A DNA stretch of 64,000 nt from Sphingobacterium detergens (GTDB lineage Bacteria; Bacteroidota; Bacteroidia; Sphingobacteriales; Sphingobacteriaceae): contig NZ_RAPY01000003.1 in assembly GCF_003610355.1 (NCBI RefSeq), positions 372,001 to 436,000 of the forward strand, given 5' to 3'. Both the position numbers and the translations under genes were made by a program. This document shows positions 26,369 through 34,804 of the stretch, piece by piece. The number at the start of each line of letters is the position of its first letter. Position 1 is the stretch's first letter. The notes beneath the pieces are model-generated. The model ran no database searches, was not told the origin of the DNA, and was given only the letters and a program-made list of their open reading frames with translations.

Positions 26369-27340
26369 TTAGCTCAATAATCTTAACAGTATTAATATTG
26401 GTGCTATTTCTAGGCAACAAAGGTACAAAATTAAATAGGAAATTGAAAATTTATACATCGACATAATATGCGCCGCTGTCTTAAGAAATCTATATAAGAA
26501 TAACAGGATTGCTCCAATAATAGCCAAATGTAAAACGACACCAACAGCGCTTAAAGGGACAAGACTCAATATTAATAACACAGGAAGCATCAAAAAGAGC
26601 GTGTTAAAATAAATCAGATACAACACTGTCACATATTCTTTTACTAGCTTCCTTATTTCAAAAACAAAGGATAAAAATCGGATAAAGCCAATTTTTAAGG
26701 CAAATAGCCCTCCGACCATACCTACTGTTTTAATATAATTGGGAAAGGTAATAAAATCAAAGCGGTTCAATTCATAAGCATAAAACAAACTAACAAATAG
26801 CGCCATTGCCCCCGAAAATAATACAAACAGGAAAATGAACGGCCAAGAGGTGAGGATCGTATCTTCTTTACTAACCGACAACAACACCCGGTCATCGAAA
26901 TAACCCTGAAAGACCAATTTTATATCGGAAGGAAAAAATATGCGAATTAACCCAACTCCAAATATCAAAAAGAGCACAGTAAATAATATCCAGTTCTCCC
27001 GATGTGGCTTAGGAGTTCCATATTGTCGTGCCAAAGCATTATTACGCGGTTCACCTTTAAAATACTTTTTCACATCATAGTCATAGATATTGTGAACAAC
27101 CAGCCCCTCCGCTTCTACAGTGACAATCCGATATTGCTTTTGCAGGGCCGGATTTAAGGATGCCAGCACCTCCTGATTAGGCGATAGAATAGAATCTCTT
27201 AAAATACGTGTACTATCGGGTATGGATACGCTATCTTGGGCAACATGTCGCAATGTCCGTCGTTGTGCACTCAACTGTACAGCCGAAAACACAAAGAGGA
27301 TTACAAAGACAATAAAATATTTAAAGATGTTAACTCTCAT
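26369..27340 (-). CDS. DUF4271 domain membrane protein
   Basis: 323 aa. A cleavable signal (IFKYFIVFVILFVFSAVQLSA, ending SAQ) is followed by about 85 periplasmic residues and then roughly six to seven membrane helices from residue 117 to the C-terminus. DUF4271 has no assigned biochemical role. It lies 11 bp upstream of hemD on the same strand, an arrangement conserved in Bacteroidota, so it is co-transcribed with a heme-pathway gene; a role in heme or membrane homeostasis is only guilt by association. Confidence 0.82.
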   Translation of the reverse strand: MRVNIFKYFIVFVILFVFSAVQLSAQRRTLRHVAQDSVSIPDSTRILRDSILSPNQEVLASLNPALQKQYRIVTVEAEGLVVHNIYDYDVKKYFKGEPRNNALARQYGTPKPHRENWILFTVLFLIFGVGLIRIFFPSDIKLVFQGYFDDRVLLSVSKEDTILTSWPFIFLFVLFSGAMALFVSLFYAYELNRFDFITFPNYIKTVGMVGGLFALKIGFIRFLSFVFEIRKLVKEYVTVLYLIYFNTLFLMLPVLLILSLVPLSAVGVVLHLAIIGAILLFLYRFLKTAAHIMSMYKFSISYLILYLCCLEIAPILILLRLLS

Positions 27341-27460
27341 TGAAATAAACTGCTCCTTATCGGCGATGAAGAAATCACAGACCGTTTAAATTCGAAACTT
27401 TTTTATGGTCGTAAAGTTAGGATAAAAAGTTATATTGCATTCAAAAAATCTTTATAGAAC

Positions 27461-28027
27461 ATGCCAAAAGAAATTATACGCTGCCAATGGTGCGGATCTG
27501 ATGAACAGTATGTCAACTATCACGATAAAGAATGGGGACGACAAGTCAAGGATGATAAAACCTTATTTGAATTTTTAGTGTTGGAGTCAGCTCAGGCTGG
27601 TTTGAGCTGGATTACGATCCTCCGCCGAAGATCGGCTTATCAGGAAGCATTTGCCAATTTTGATGTCAGTAAAGTCGCCATTTATACAGCAGATCATGTC
27701 GAAGCACTCCTGAAAGATTCCGGTATTATCAAACATCGAAATAAGATCGAATCGACCATTACAAATGCACGGCTATTTAAAAAAATCCAACTGGAATATG
27801 GCAGCTTTTACAATTACCTGTATTCATTTTTACCAGAACAGCAACCGTTGACCAACCATTGGCCGAGTTTGCAACATGTACCTGCAACGACCGAAATTTC
27901 CGATAAAATAGCAAAAGACATGAAGAAAAGAGGTTTCAAGTTTTTTGGTTCCACGATTTGTTATGCTTACATGCAAGCAGTGGGTATGGTCAATGATCAT
28001 ATTGAAACTTGTTCTTTTAAATACTAA
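27461..28027 (+). CDS. tag: DNA-3-methyladenine glycosylase I
   Basis: 188-aa base-excision repair enzyme removing 3-methyladenine. By comparison with E. coli Tag the zinc ligands are Cys8, His21 (YHDKEWG), His180 and Cys184 (VNDHIETC), and the active-site Glu is Glu42 in VLESAQAGLSW. Length matches the family. The gene is divergent from DUF4271-hemD (120 bp apart) and convergent with hpt. Confidence 0.96.
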   Translation: MPKEIIRCQWCGSDEQYVNYHDKEWGRQVKDDKTLFEFLVLESAQAGLSWITILRRRSAYQEAFANFDVSKVAIYTADHVEALLKDSGIIKHRNKIESTITNARLFKKIQLEYGSFYNYLYSFLPEQQPLTNHWPSLQHVPATTEISDKIAKDMKKRGFKFFGSTICYAYMQAVGMVNDHIETCSFKY

Positions 28028-28042
28028 GCTCCATTGTTATAG

Positions 28043-28108
28043 GATCAAGGAACAAAGATAAAAAACGGGCACCTCGCTAAAGGATGTTTTACCCCTTGTT
28101 CCTTGATC
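28043..28108. repeat. 13-bp inverted repeat with 40-nt loop between tag and hpt
   Basis: GATCAAGGAACAA (28043-28055) and TTGTTCCTTGATC (28096-28108) are perfect complements. The loop contains AAAAACGGGC and GGATGTTTT. No U-run follows on either strand, so it is not a standard terminator for the converging tag and hpt genes. It may be a mobile mini-repeat or structured RNA. Confidence 0.7.
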
Positions 28109-28160
28109 TATTTCTAATAGCAAAACAGATCTTACGAGACCAAAATTTCAATATTAAAAT

Positions 28161-28700
28161 CTAAATAGGAACATTCTTATAAATATCTGGCAAGTTGCGG
28201 CACAGGCCGTTAAAATCCATCCCGTAACCCACGACAAACTCCTTGCTAATCTCAAAACCAACATAGGTCAACTCTTCAAAATGATATTGCAGTGCTTCAG
28301 GCTTAACCAAAAGTGCACATGCAATGACGCTGGCTGGATTTAATCGTTTCACGGCATCCAATGTATGTTTCAGCGAATGTCCGGAATCTACAATATCTTC
28401 CACGATAATCACATCACGTCCCTCTAGATCAATACCTAAACCCAAAAGCTCATTCAATTCAGATTGACCGGTACCGATATAGGAGGCCAATTTAATAAAA
28501 GACATCTCACATGGAACTTCTATTTGTTTAAGCAAATCCGCCATAAACATAAAACAACCATTCAAAACTCCTATAAAAACAGGTTGCTTATGCTCATATC
28601 GCAGACTAATGTCTATCCCCATCAAACGAACTCTTTTCTGAATCTGCTCTTCTTCAAAAAGGGGTTCAAAAAGCAATCCGTCAATTTCTATTTTTTTCAT
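28161..28700 (-). CDS. hpt: Hypoxanthine phosphoribosyltransferase
   Basis: 179-aa purine salvage enzyme converting hypoxanthine or guanine plus PRPP to IMP or GMP. The PRPP-binding loop VIIVEDIVDSGHSL is at residues 97-110; VFIGVLNGCFMFMADL (41-56) holds the PRPP loop I, and KPEALQYHFEELTYVGFEI plus FVVGYGMDFNGLCRNLP form the C-terminal base-binding part. It lies 153 bp downstream of the GT51 gene on the same strand; separate function. Confidence 0.96.
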   Translation of the reverse strand: MKKIEIDGLLFEPLFEEEQIQKRVRLMGIDISLRYEHKQPVFIGVLNGCFMFMADLLKQIEVPCEMSFIKLASYIGTGQSELNELLGLGIDLEGRDVIIVEDIVDSGHSLKHTLDAVKRLNPASVIACALLVKPEALQYHFEELTYVGFEISKEFVVGYGMDFNGLCRNLPDIYKNVPI

Positions 28701-28853
28701 TCCACTATATTATTTTTATCGGTATCATTTCTTTTCTCCAGACAGATTTTCCAAGGTATTGAACAAGCTATTTTTTTGATTCTACATCCGATGATAACAA
28801 ATCAAAAGCTTTCTCAATATGAAAGCAATCAACCATGAACCTATTTTATCAGA

Positions 28854-31058
28854 TTATTTCTGTTCCTTTTTCGGGTTCTTAGTTGTCTCGTCCTCCGTTT
28901 TTCCCTTATCTTCCTTGTTCCGACCTAGGATCTTATCGAAAATAGATCGCTTATGTTTTTCCGGTTCGGCCGTTTCCTCGTCTTGTTTTTCAGGATGAGA
29001 CATCTTTTTTATGGTTTTAGGAAGAGAAACACCTTCCAGATTATCAGCGGCACCTCCGTTCCCCAGATCATCGAATAACAATGGATCATCCCCCATATCC
29101 AATGTGTCTATAGAATCTACAACTGCAGGTCTGGCAGCACGCAGATGCGGTTGCAATAGGACCTCATAGAAACCATAGGCTGATGTGGTCGAATCAACAC
29201 CTATCTGTCCCGTTTTAGTCATGATATGGCCATAGATATTAAAATAGCGCAGCATATTTCCCTTAAGATGCCCCGTCCAATCAAAAAAGTTAAGTCCTTT
29301 CTTCGGACGTGGTACAATACTAGACAAAAAGATACTTTCTCCAAGTCCGAGTTGCGCTGGAGTTTTTCCAAAATAATAGCGGGCCGCTTCGGTGATTCCA
29401 TAGACATTATTACCCCACTCGATAACATTGAGATAAACCTCATACATCCGTTTTTTACTGACCTGCTGCGAACGCTCCATCAGCCAAACCAATAGGATCT
29501 CCTCGAGTTTCCGAACGACGGTCTTGTTACGGTTCAGAAATACATTCTTCACCAATTGCATTGATATCGTACTTGCCCCTCGCTTAAAGCCTTTTTCTTT
29601 GATATTTGTGACAATAGAGAGTTTAAAAGCCTTTTCTTCAAAGCCCTTATGCTTAAAGAAAAAGGGATCTTCGGTATTGATCAGACTAATCTGCATATAA
29701 CGGGAGATCTGATCCAAAGGTGTAAAATTCGGATTTTGCGGTCCGACCACAATCTCACGCATCGGTTTACCATCCTCATAGGCCGTATAGGTAAAAGGCG
29801 TATTTAGCATCCCAATATTAGCCTCGCCCCATTTCACGACTTGCAGATCTTTATCATCCATTTTGGACGAAAACAGAAGTTTGTCAGGTCTTTTTAATTC
29901 CAAAGCAAAATTTAAATCGTATTGAATATGCCCCTCAACCTGTATTCCATCCAACCCCGGAAACAACCCAACCGGCATTGCATCAAAAAAGTCCTGTGCC
30001 TTGATTTTATCTGTGTGAATAGCCAAAAAAACTTCCCTCTCTGGCTTATGTACATATTTTAAATAAGGAGAAAAAACAAAATCTTTGACTTGTACCGTAC
30101 TCTCCTTGCTGACTTCAATAGAAGAAGCGCCAATATTGAGCGCCCCCTGCATGGTCGCTTCAGGAAAAATAACGTCTTTGCTGGAGATCCGCCAATGATT
30201 TACCTTCAGGTTTTTAAAGCCCCATTGCCCATGTAATTCCAGCAACTCCTTATTACGTCGATTGGCCTTGTCCAATCGAAAGGATATCTCATCAAAACTA
30301 ACGGCCAGACCAAACTTGCGCTGCAATAGTGGAAGATTCACCTCCTTCTTATCTGAAAAAAGCCGTAGATCACATTCCTGATTATCCGAATCTATTGTTC
30401 CTGTTAGGTTCCAGGCAGCCTCATGATCATTTAGCAAAAACTTAGATTCCATATCACCGCCATCAATGACAGCAGAAGGTATAACAATACGTTGTGAAGT
30501 ACTGTCATCCTTATAAGAAAGCTCAAGATTTTTAAGATCTAGATCATTCGGGATTTTAAAGAATACGTTCTTTAGTAGACGGTCCGCCAATGCTGCCAAA
30601 TTCTGTTTTGGATTATCATTCTCGGCTGTGTCCTTTTTTTGTTTCTTAAACAGGAAATCATAGTTGCTAATGGTATCTTTCTTGACCAAAGACACCGTTG
30701 CATTGTCCAGAATAACTTCCCCTAGCTTTACATCACCAAATAAAAGGGGCCATAGTTTAACGGATACCGTCAGATCATTAATCTGTGCCAGCGGCTCCCT
30801 ATTTTTAGGTAACAACTGTATATTTTTAAACTGCACCGCATTAATTCCCTTAAAAGCATAATATTGAATTTTCAAATCCATATCATACTTTTCCAGCAGC
30901 TTAGCTTTTGCTTTAGTGATGGCCCCCATGAGCATCCCGTCTCTCTTTTGGTAAGCATAAGTGCCTACCGCGATTACTAAAATCAAGAAAACAGCCAAAG
31001 TAATGTAAAGCCATCGCCACTTGCGGGACTTCAGAGATGTTATAAATCGATTGGACAT
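28854..31058 (-). CDS. AsmA-like / GT51 peptidoglycan transglycosylase
   Basis: 734-aa inner-membrane protein. One N-terminal helix (about 15-37, WLYITLAVFLILVIAVGTYA), then about 380 residues of AsmA-like beta-repeats (LEKYDMDLKIQYYAFKGINA, VKLWPLLFGDVKLGEVILDN), then a GT51 lipid II glycosyltransferase: NTEDPFFFKHKGF with catalytic Glu463, and KRGASTISMQLVKNVFLNR. No transpeptidase domain follows; the last 100 residues are an acidic/Lys-rich disordered tail. So it is a monofunctional glycan polymerase carrying an unusual periplasmic AsmA-like region. Start: the promoter at 31096-31127 places transcription near 31090, excluding the first upstream ATG (31091) and favouring 31058. Confidence 0.88.
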   Translation of the reverse strand: MSNRFITSLKSRKWRWLYITLAVFLILVIAVGTYAYQKRDGMLMGAITKAKAKLLEKYDMDLKIQYYAFKGINAVQFKNIQLLPKNREPLAQINDLTVSVKLWPLLFGDVKLGEVILDNATVSLVKKDTISNYDFLFKKQKKDTAENDNPKQNLAALADRLLKNVFFKIPNDLDLKNLELSYKDDSTSQRIVIPSAVIDGGDMESKFLLNDHEAAWNLTGTIDSDNQECDLRLFSDKKEVNLPLLQRKFGLAVSFDEISFRLDKANRRNKELLELHGQWGFKNLKVNHWRISSKDVIFPEATMQGALNIGASSIEVSKESTVQVKDFVFSPYLKYVHKPEREVFLAIHTDKIKAQDFFDAMPVGLFPGLDGIQVEGHIQYDLNFALELKRPDKLLFSSKMDDKDLQVVKWGEANIGMLNTPFTYTAYEDGKPMREIVVGPQNPNFTPLDQISRYMQISLINTEDPFFFKHKGFEEKAFKLSIVTNIKEKGFKRGASTISMQLVKNVFLNRNKTVVRKLEEILLVWLMERSQQVSKKRMYEVYLNVIEWGNNVYGITEAARYYFGKTPAQLGLGESIFLSSIVPRPKKGLNFFDWTGHLKGNMLRYFNIYGHIMTKTGQIGVDSTTSAYGFYEVLLQPHLRAARPAVVDSIDTLDMGDDPLLFDDLGNGGAADNLEGVSLPKTIKKMSHPEKQDEETAEPEKHKRSIFDKILGRNKEDKGKTEDETTKNPKKEQK

Positions 31059-31095
31059 AATTACAATTTCATGCAAATCCATGCATATCAATAGT

Positions 31096-31127
31096 CAAAC
31101 TTAGATAAATTTGCCTTCATATACAAT
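31096..31127 (-). promoter_or_regulatory. Promoter of the AsmA-GT51 gene
   Basis: Minus strand: ATTG (31127-31124), 20-nt spacer, TAAGTTTG (31103-31096). The spacer ends GGCAAATTTATC, nearly identical to the promoters at 3378 and 62551. The predicted transcript start leaves a ~30-nt leader to the ATG at 31058. Confidence 0.7.
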
Positions 31128-31426
31128 TATAATTACACGGAAACCAGACAAAGTACAACTCTTTCACAACAGCATTTAAAAGGTATATAATATGGCCTAT
31201 CTAATTCCCGAATCCGCAAAAAATACCACTCCTCCCATGACCGAATTAGAAACACGCAATACAGCGAAGTAGGCTCCCTATTAATTTTCTCTGCGGTTGT
31301 AGAAAAACCTTAAGTCATCAATAATGCATAGATATATGGATCTTAATTCCATTAAAAACAAACAAATGACATGAAATTGGTCGGCAATGAGTAGTTTTGT
31401 ATTCCATGATTTCAAATGAATAATAG
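31128..31426. other. Intergenic region upstream of mrp
   Basis: About 300 bp between divergent GT51 and mrp genes. It includes a 26-codon ATG frame (31192-31272, MAYLIPESAKN...) preceded by AAAAGG, too short to call a gene, and the mrp -7 box TAGTTTTG at 31392. Nothing else recognised. Confidence 0.5.
31392..31399 (+). promoter_or_regulatory. -7 element of mrp
   Basis: TAGTTTTG, a perfect TAnnTTTG, 27 nt before the mrp ATG. No TTTG at the expected 19-21 nt upstream; a TTG lies only 12 nt away. Confidence 0.45.
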
Positions 31427-32488
31427 ATGGTTACCAAAGAACAAATATTAAATGCATTATCCTATGTTGAAGAGCCTGATCTAAAAAAGGATCTTGTAAC
31501 ATTGAATATGATTCAAAATATTCAGATCGAAGACCAAAAAATTGCCTTCGATGTTATATTGACTACTCCCGCCTGCCCATTAAAAGATCATATAGAGCAT
31601 GCTTGCCGCAACGCCATAGCACATTTTATTGATAAAAATCTTGAAGTCCAGATCAACATGACTTCCAATGTGGTCGGTAAACAGGGAGCTCAGGTTTCAG
31701 GGATTAAAAACATCATTCTGGTTTCATCAGGTAAGGGCGGTGTTGGAAAATCAACGGTCGCTGCCAATTTGGCCCTTGCACTTCATGCAAAGGGTGCAAA
31801 AACAGGTCTATTGGATGCCGATATCTATGGTCCATCACTACCGATGATGTTCGGATTGGAAGGAGCCAAACCCGGATCTGTGGAGATGCCTGGCGGCCAG
31901 GTTAAAATTGAACCACTTGAAAAATTTGGTATAAAACTACTTTCAATCGGTTTCTTTACGGATCCCAATCAACCTATTCCATGGCGTGGTCCCATGACCA
32001 CTTCGGCGATCAAACAACTTTTCAACGATGCCAATTGGGGTGAACTGGATTATCTAGTTGTCGATATGCCACCGGGAACCGGTGACATCCATATCACGGT
32101 ATCACAGACTTTCCCAATCGCTGGAGCAGTTATTGTCACCACACCGCAGCAGGTAGCGCTAGCCGATGCTGTCAAAGGAATCGGCATGTTTTTAATGGAC
32201 AGTATCAATATCCCACTCTTGGGAGTTGTTGAAAATATGGCTTATTTTACACCGGCAGAACTGCCAGATAACAAATACTATATCTTTGGTAAAGACGGTG
32301 GAAAACGTTTAGCCGAAGAATATAAAGTACCATTCCTTGGTGAAATACCTTTGCTTAAAGGAATTTCTGATGCCGGAGACAACGGTTTCCCTGTCGCAAT
32401 AGATCAAGAAGATCCTGTAACAAAATCATTCCTGACGATTGCGGAGAAGGTTGCTCAACAACTCTCCATCATCCATAGTCAGGTTTAA
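31427..32488 (+). CDS. Mrp/ApbC-family Fe-S cluster carrier ATPase
   Basis: 353 aa. N-terminal MIP18/DUF59 domain (residues 1-85, with conserved Cys50 in TTPACPLKDHI), then a ParA-like P-loop ATPase: SGKGGVGKST (101-110), DADIYGPS, DMPPGTGD. The family loads Fe-S clusters onto target proteins. Odd point: the CxxC that normally bridges the cluster after VENM is missing; here the stretch reads VENMAYFTPAELPDNKYYIF. Cys50 or another site would have to serve if it still binds a cluster. Single-gene unit. Confidence 0.9.
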   Translation: MVTKEQILNALSYVEEPDLKKDLVTLNMIQNIQIEDQKIAFDVILTTPACPLKDHIEHACRNAIAHFIDKNLEVQINMTSNVVGKQGAQVSGIKNIILVSSGKGGVGKSTVAANLALALHAKGAKTGLLDADIYGPSLPMMFGLEGAKPGSVEMPGGQVKIEPLEKFGIKLLSIGFFTDPNQPIPWRGPMTTSAIKQLFNDANWGELDYLVVDMPPGTGDIHITVSQTFPIAGAVIVTTPQQVALADAVKGIGMFLMDSINIPLLGVVENMAYFTPAELPDNKYYIFGKDGGKRLAEEYKVPFLGEIPLLKGISDAGDNGFPVAIDQEDPVTKSFLTIAEKVAQQLSIIHSQV

Positions 32489-32566
32489 ATATAACAGCTA
32501 TTGAGGCATAGGCTTAACAAAGCAGTCGAACTCCATCTAATGGATTGATCAACATGCCACTTTTAT

Positions 32567-32609
32567 AAAAAACAGGGTTATCCAAAAAAGTTCGGATAAC
32601 CCTGTTTTT
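32567..32609. terminator. Bidirectional terminator between mrp and xth
   Basis: AAAAACAGGGTTATCC / GGATAACCCTGTTTTT, perfect arms around a 10-nt loop, with A and T runs at the outer ends. Serves the converging mrp and xth genes. Confidence 0.9.
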
Positions 32610-32714
32610 CTTTAATTTTATTTGTATCTCCACAGCAACTTTCCAAATATTCAATGCTTAGGAGTTTCTCTGTTACTTTTTAGACCGCATATTTTTTATT
32701 AGGATCACTCTTAT

Positions 32715-33482
32715 CTACACATCCAGTTCCAGCAAAACCGGACAGTGATCGGAATGAACTGCGTTTGCTAAAATCTGCGAAGATTTGATCTGTGCCCCTA
32801 GCGGCTTTGACACCATATTATAATCGATGCGCCAGCCCAGATTTCGTGCACGTGCACCTGCACGATAACTCCACCAAGTGTAGTTATGCGGTTCTGGATT
32901 CAAATGACGGAACGAGTCAATATATCCCGAATTGATAAAGTTTTCCATCCATTCACGTTCTTCAGGCAAAAAACCCGAAGAGTTTGCATTCGATTTAGGA
33001 TTATGGATATCAATAGCACGATGACAGATATTATAGTCTCCACATACAACCAAATTAGGCTTTTCAACCAACAACTTATTGCTATATAACTGGAAATCAT
33101 CCAAAAAACGATATTTAAAATCCTGTCGAACATCTCCTGTTGTTCCAGAAGGAAAATAAGTACTCATCACTGACACTTTATCAAAATCAGCACGAATGAT
33201 ACGCCCTTCAAAATCATAGTCTTCATGACCACAACCATATTCGACATGTGTAGGAGTAATTTTGCTGAAGATGGCCACGCCACTATACCCCTTTTTCTGC
33301 GCCGGATACCAGTAATGCTCATAACCCATTTCTTCCAGCAAAGCAACTTCCGGAATTTGATCAGGAGTGGCTTTAATCTCTTGAAGACATATGACATCTG
33401 CATCCACATTTTTCAACCAGCCTAACCAATCTTTCTTTAAAGCGGCCCGCAAACCGTTCACATTGTAGGTTACTATTTTCAT
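32715..33482 (-). CDS. xth: Exodeoxyribonuclease III
   Basis: 255-aa AP endonuclease and 3'-5' exonuclease of base excision repair. The EEP-fold motifs are intact: MKIVTYNVNGLRAALKK at the start, CLQEIKA with the metal-binding Glu, YSGVAIFSK, VCGDYNICHRAIDIHNP, and the terminal SDHCPVLLEL. Length is typical. It follows the cyclophilin gene on the same strand (48-bp gap containing an ATTAG/TTGAGAT repeat). Confidence 0.96.
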   Translation of the reverse strand: MKIVTYNVNGLRAALKKDWLGWLKNVDADVICLQEIKATPDQIPEVALLEEMGYEHYWYPAQKKGYSGVAIFSKITPTHVEYGCGHEDYDFEGRIIRADFDKVSVMSTYFPSGTTGDVRQDFKYRFLDDFQLYSNKLLVEKPNLVVCGDYNICHRAIDIHNPKSNANSSGFLPEEREWMENFINSGYIDSFRHLNPEPHNYTWWSYRAGARARNLGWRIDYNMVSKPLGAQIKSSQILANAVHSDHCPVLLELDV

Positions 33483-33486
33483 TTGT

Positions 33487-33520
33487 TTAGATATGAGTAT
33501 TGAGATATTAGATTTGAAAC
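33487..33520 (+). repeat. Dispersed ATTAG/TTGAGAT repeat, copy 2
   Basis: TTAGATATGAG, TATTGAGAT and ATTAGATTTGA in tandem, in the short gap between the cyclophilin and xth genes. Shares AGTATTGAGAT with the copy at 16091. Confidence 0.5.
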
Positions 33521-33530
33521 TTTATACTTT

Positions 33531-34289
33531 TTAATAATCTTTAGATGAGAATAGATCACCTATCTTGGTAAAGAAACCTGTTTGAGGCTTCAGACCTTTC
33601 AGTTCGCGTTCCAGATTAAGCGCTTCACGTCTGGTCAACACATGCATGCTCATTTTCTGGTCTACCTCCGGTCGATCATGTTTGTCGGTCTTCACAGCTG
33701 CAATCTGGTCGATCATTTCTATCCCTTTAACCAATTCACCAAATACCGTATAGTTCCAGTCCAGATGTGGAGCTCCACCTACGGTTGTATACGCTTGACG
33801 TTGTGCTTCAGAAAATTTCTTTCCGTTCATCCGGGTCTGCTCTAAGCGGTTGAGATCTTCAGGGGTGAATACTTTGCCCTGAACAAGGTAGAATTGAGAA
33901 CCAGAAGATGCTTTCGCGGGATTATTGTCTCGGGCGGCACCTATTGTTCCTTTCTTGTGGAATAGTCCATCCTGGATTTCCGACGGAATGGTATAACCGG
34001 GACCTCCATTGCCTAGCTGAGCTCCACCGACCGCATTTCTTGAATCTGGGTCACCACCCTGTATCATAAAATTCTGAATAACCCGATGGAACAAAGTACC
34101 ATCATAATATTTGCTTTTTGCTAATTTCACAAAGTTGTCCCGATGTTTTGGTGTTGCGTTATACAAACGCAAGACACAGGTTCCTTTATCCGTAACGATC
34201 TGCACATATTTATACTCCGGTTTAGCTGCAAATGCCATGATTTGCAAAAAACAAAATACTGTTACTAAACAAACTTTCAAAAATCTCAT
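33531..34289 (-). CDS. Periplasmic cyclophilin-type peptidyl-prolyl isomerase
   Basis: 252 aa. Signal peptide FLKVCLVTVFCFLQIMAFA with a cleavage site near residue 22 (AFAAKP). Cyclophilin core: FHRVIQNFMIQGGDPDSRN with the catalytic Arg, then GGPGYTIPSEI, GTIGAARDNNPAKASSGSQF and FGELVKGIEMID. It accelerates proline isomerisation in exported proteins. An insertion of about 30 residues (VFTPEDLNRLEQTRMNG...) sits between the core motifs, as is common for bacterial periplasmic forms. It begins 3 bp after the preceding gene, so the two are co-transcribed. Confidence 0.94.
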   Translation of the reverse strand: MRFLKVCLVTVFCFLQIMAFAAKPEYKYVQIVTDKGTCVLRLYNATPKHRDNFVKLAKSKYYDGTLFHRVIQNFMIQGGDPDSRNAVGGAQLGNGGPGYTIPSEIQDGLFHKKGTIGAARDNNPAKASSGSQFYLVQGKVFTPEDLNRLEQTRMNGKKFSEAQRQAYTTVGGAPHLDWNYTVFGELVKGIEMIDQIAAVKTDKHDRPEVDQKMSMHVLTRREALNLERELKGLKPQTGFFTKIGDLFSSKDY

Positions 34290-34292
34290 ACC

Positions 34293-34640
34293 CTAGATGA
34301 CGTTTAACTCTTCAAAATAATCAATAATCAGGGACTTCATAATAAGTTCCTGCTCCAATAAGGTGTAGTTAGGAATAGGTTTCACCAGCTCCCAGTGTGG
34401 CCATCCTTCTTCATCCAGTCCCTTTAGGGTATAGAACCCCATTGCGCTGAACAAACGACAGGTTGCGATATGCATCAACTCCTCTTTTTGTCGCTTTGAG
34501 AAAGTCTGTGGACCTTTTCCCAATTCCTGCACACCAATAAGGAATAAGCATACCTTGATGTCAGGCTTTTCCATATCAAATAAAGAAGCGATTTCACCCT
34601 GCAAGGTGCTCCACTTCTTGTTTACTTCTGCTGCTTTCAT
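34293..34640 (-). CDS. Conserved hypothetical protein, 115 aa
   Basis: Small soluble protein, no signal peptide or membrane helix. Sequence is helical with a VCLFLIGVQELGKGPQTFSK segment and a C-terminal GLDEEGWPHWELVKPIPNYT. I do not recognise a named family, though the composition and tight spacing (3 bp to the cyclophilin gene) say it is real and co-expressed with it. No catalytic motif visible. Confidence 0.7.
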   Translation of the reverse strand: MKAAEVNKKWSTLQGEIASLFDMEKPDIKVCLFLIGVQELGKGPQTFSKRQKEELMHIATCRLFSAMGFYTLKGLDEEGWPHWELVKPIPNYTLLEQELIMKSLIIDYFEELNVI

Positions 34641-34804
34641 TTTTTTCTTTAAACAAAAAAGACAAATTCACTTGTATAGGCTTGTCATATTACCCTTTAT
34701 AAAACATTATTCGCTGCCCTCTCCAAAAGTTTTCCGCTCCTTGGAATTTTTGACCATCGAAAATTAGGAATTAATTCACGATATTCAGATAATATCAATG
34801 TCAT

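Noticed and set aside
26358..26420. Longer start for hemD
   Set aside because: Would overlap the DUF4271 gene; the 26357 start gives an 11-bp gap and keeps the whole conserved region.
31059..31091. Upstream ATG starts for the GT51 gene
   Set aside because: The well-formed promoter predicts transcription starting near 31090, which removes the first ATG (31091) from the transcript and favours 31058.
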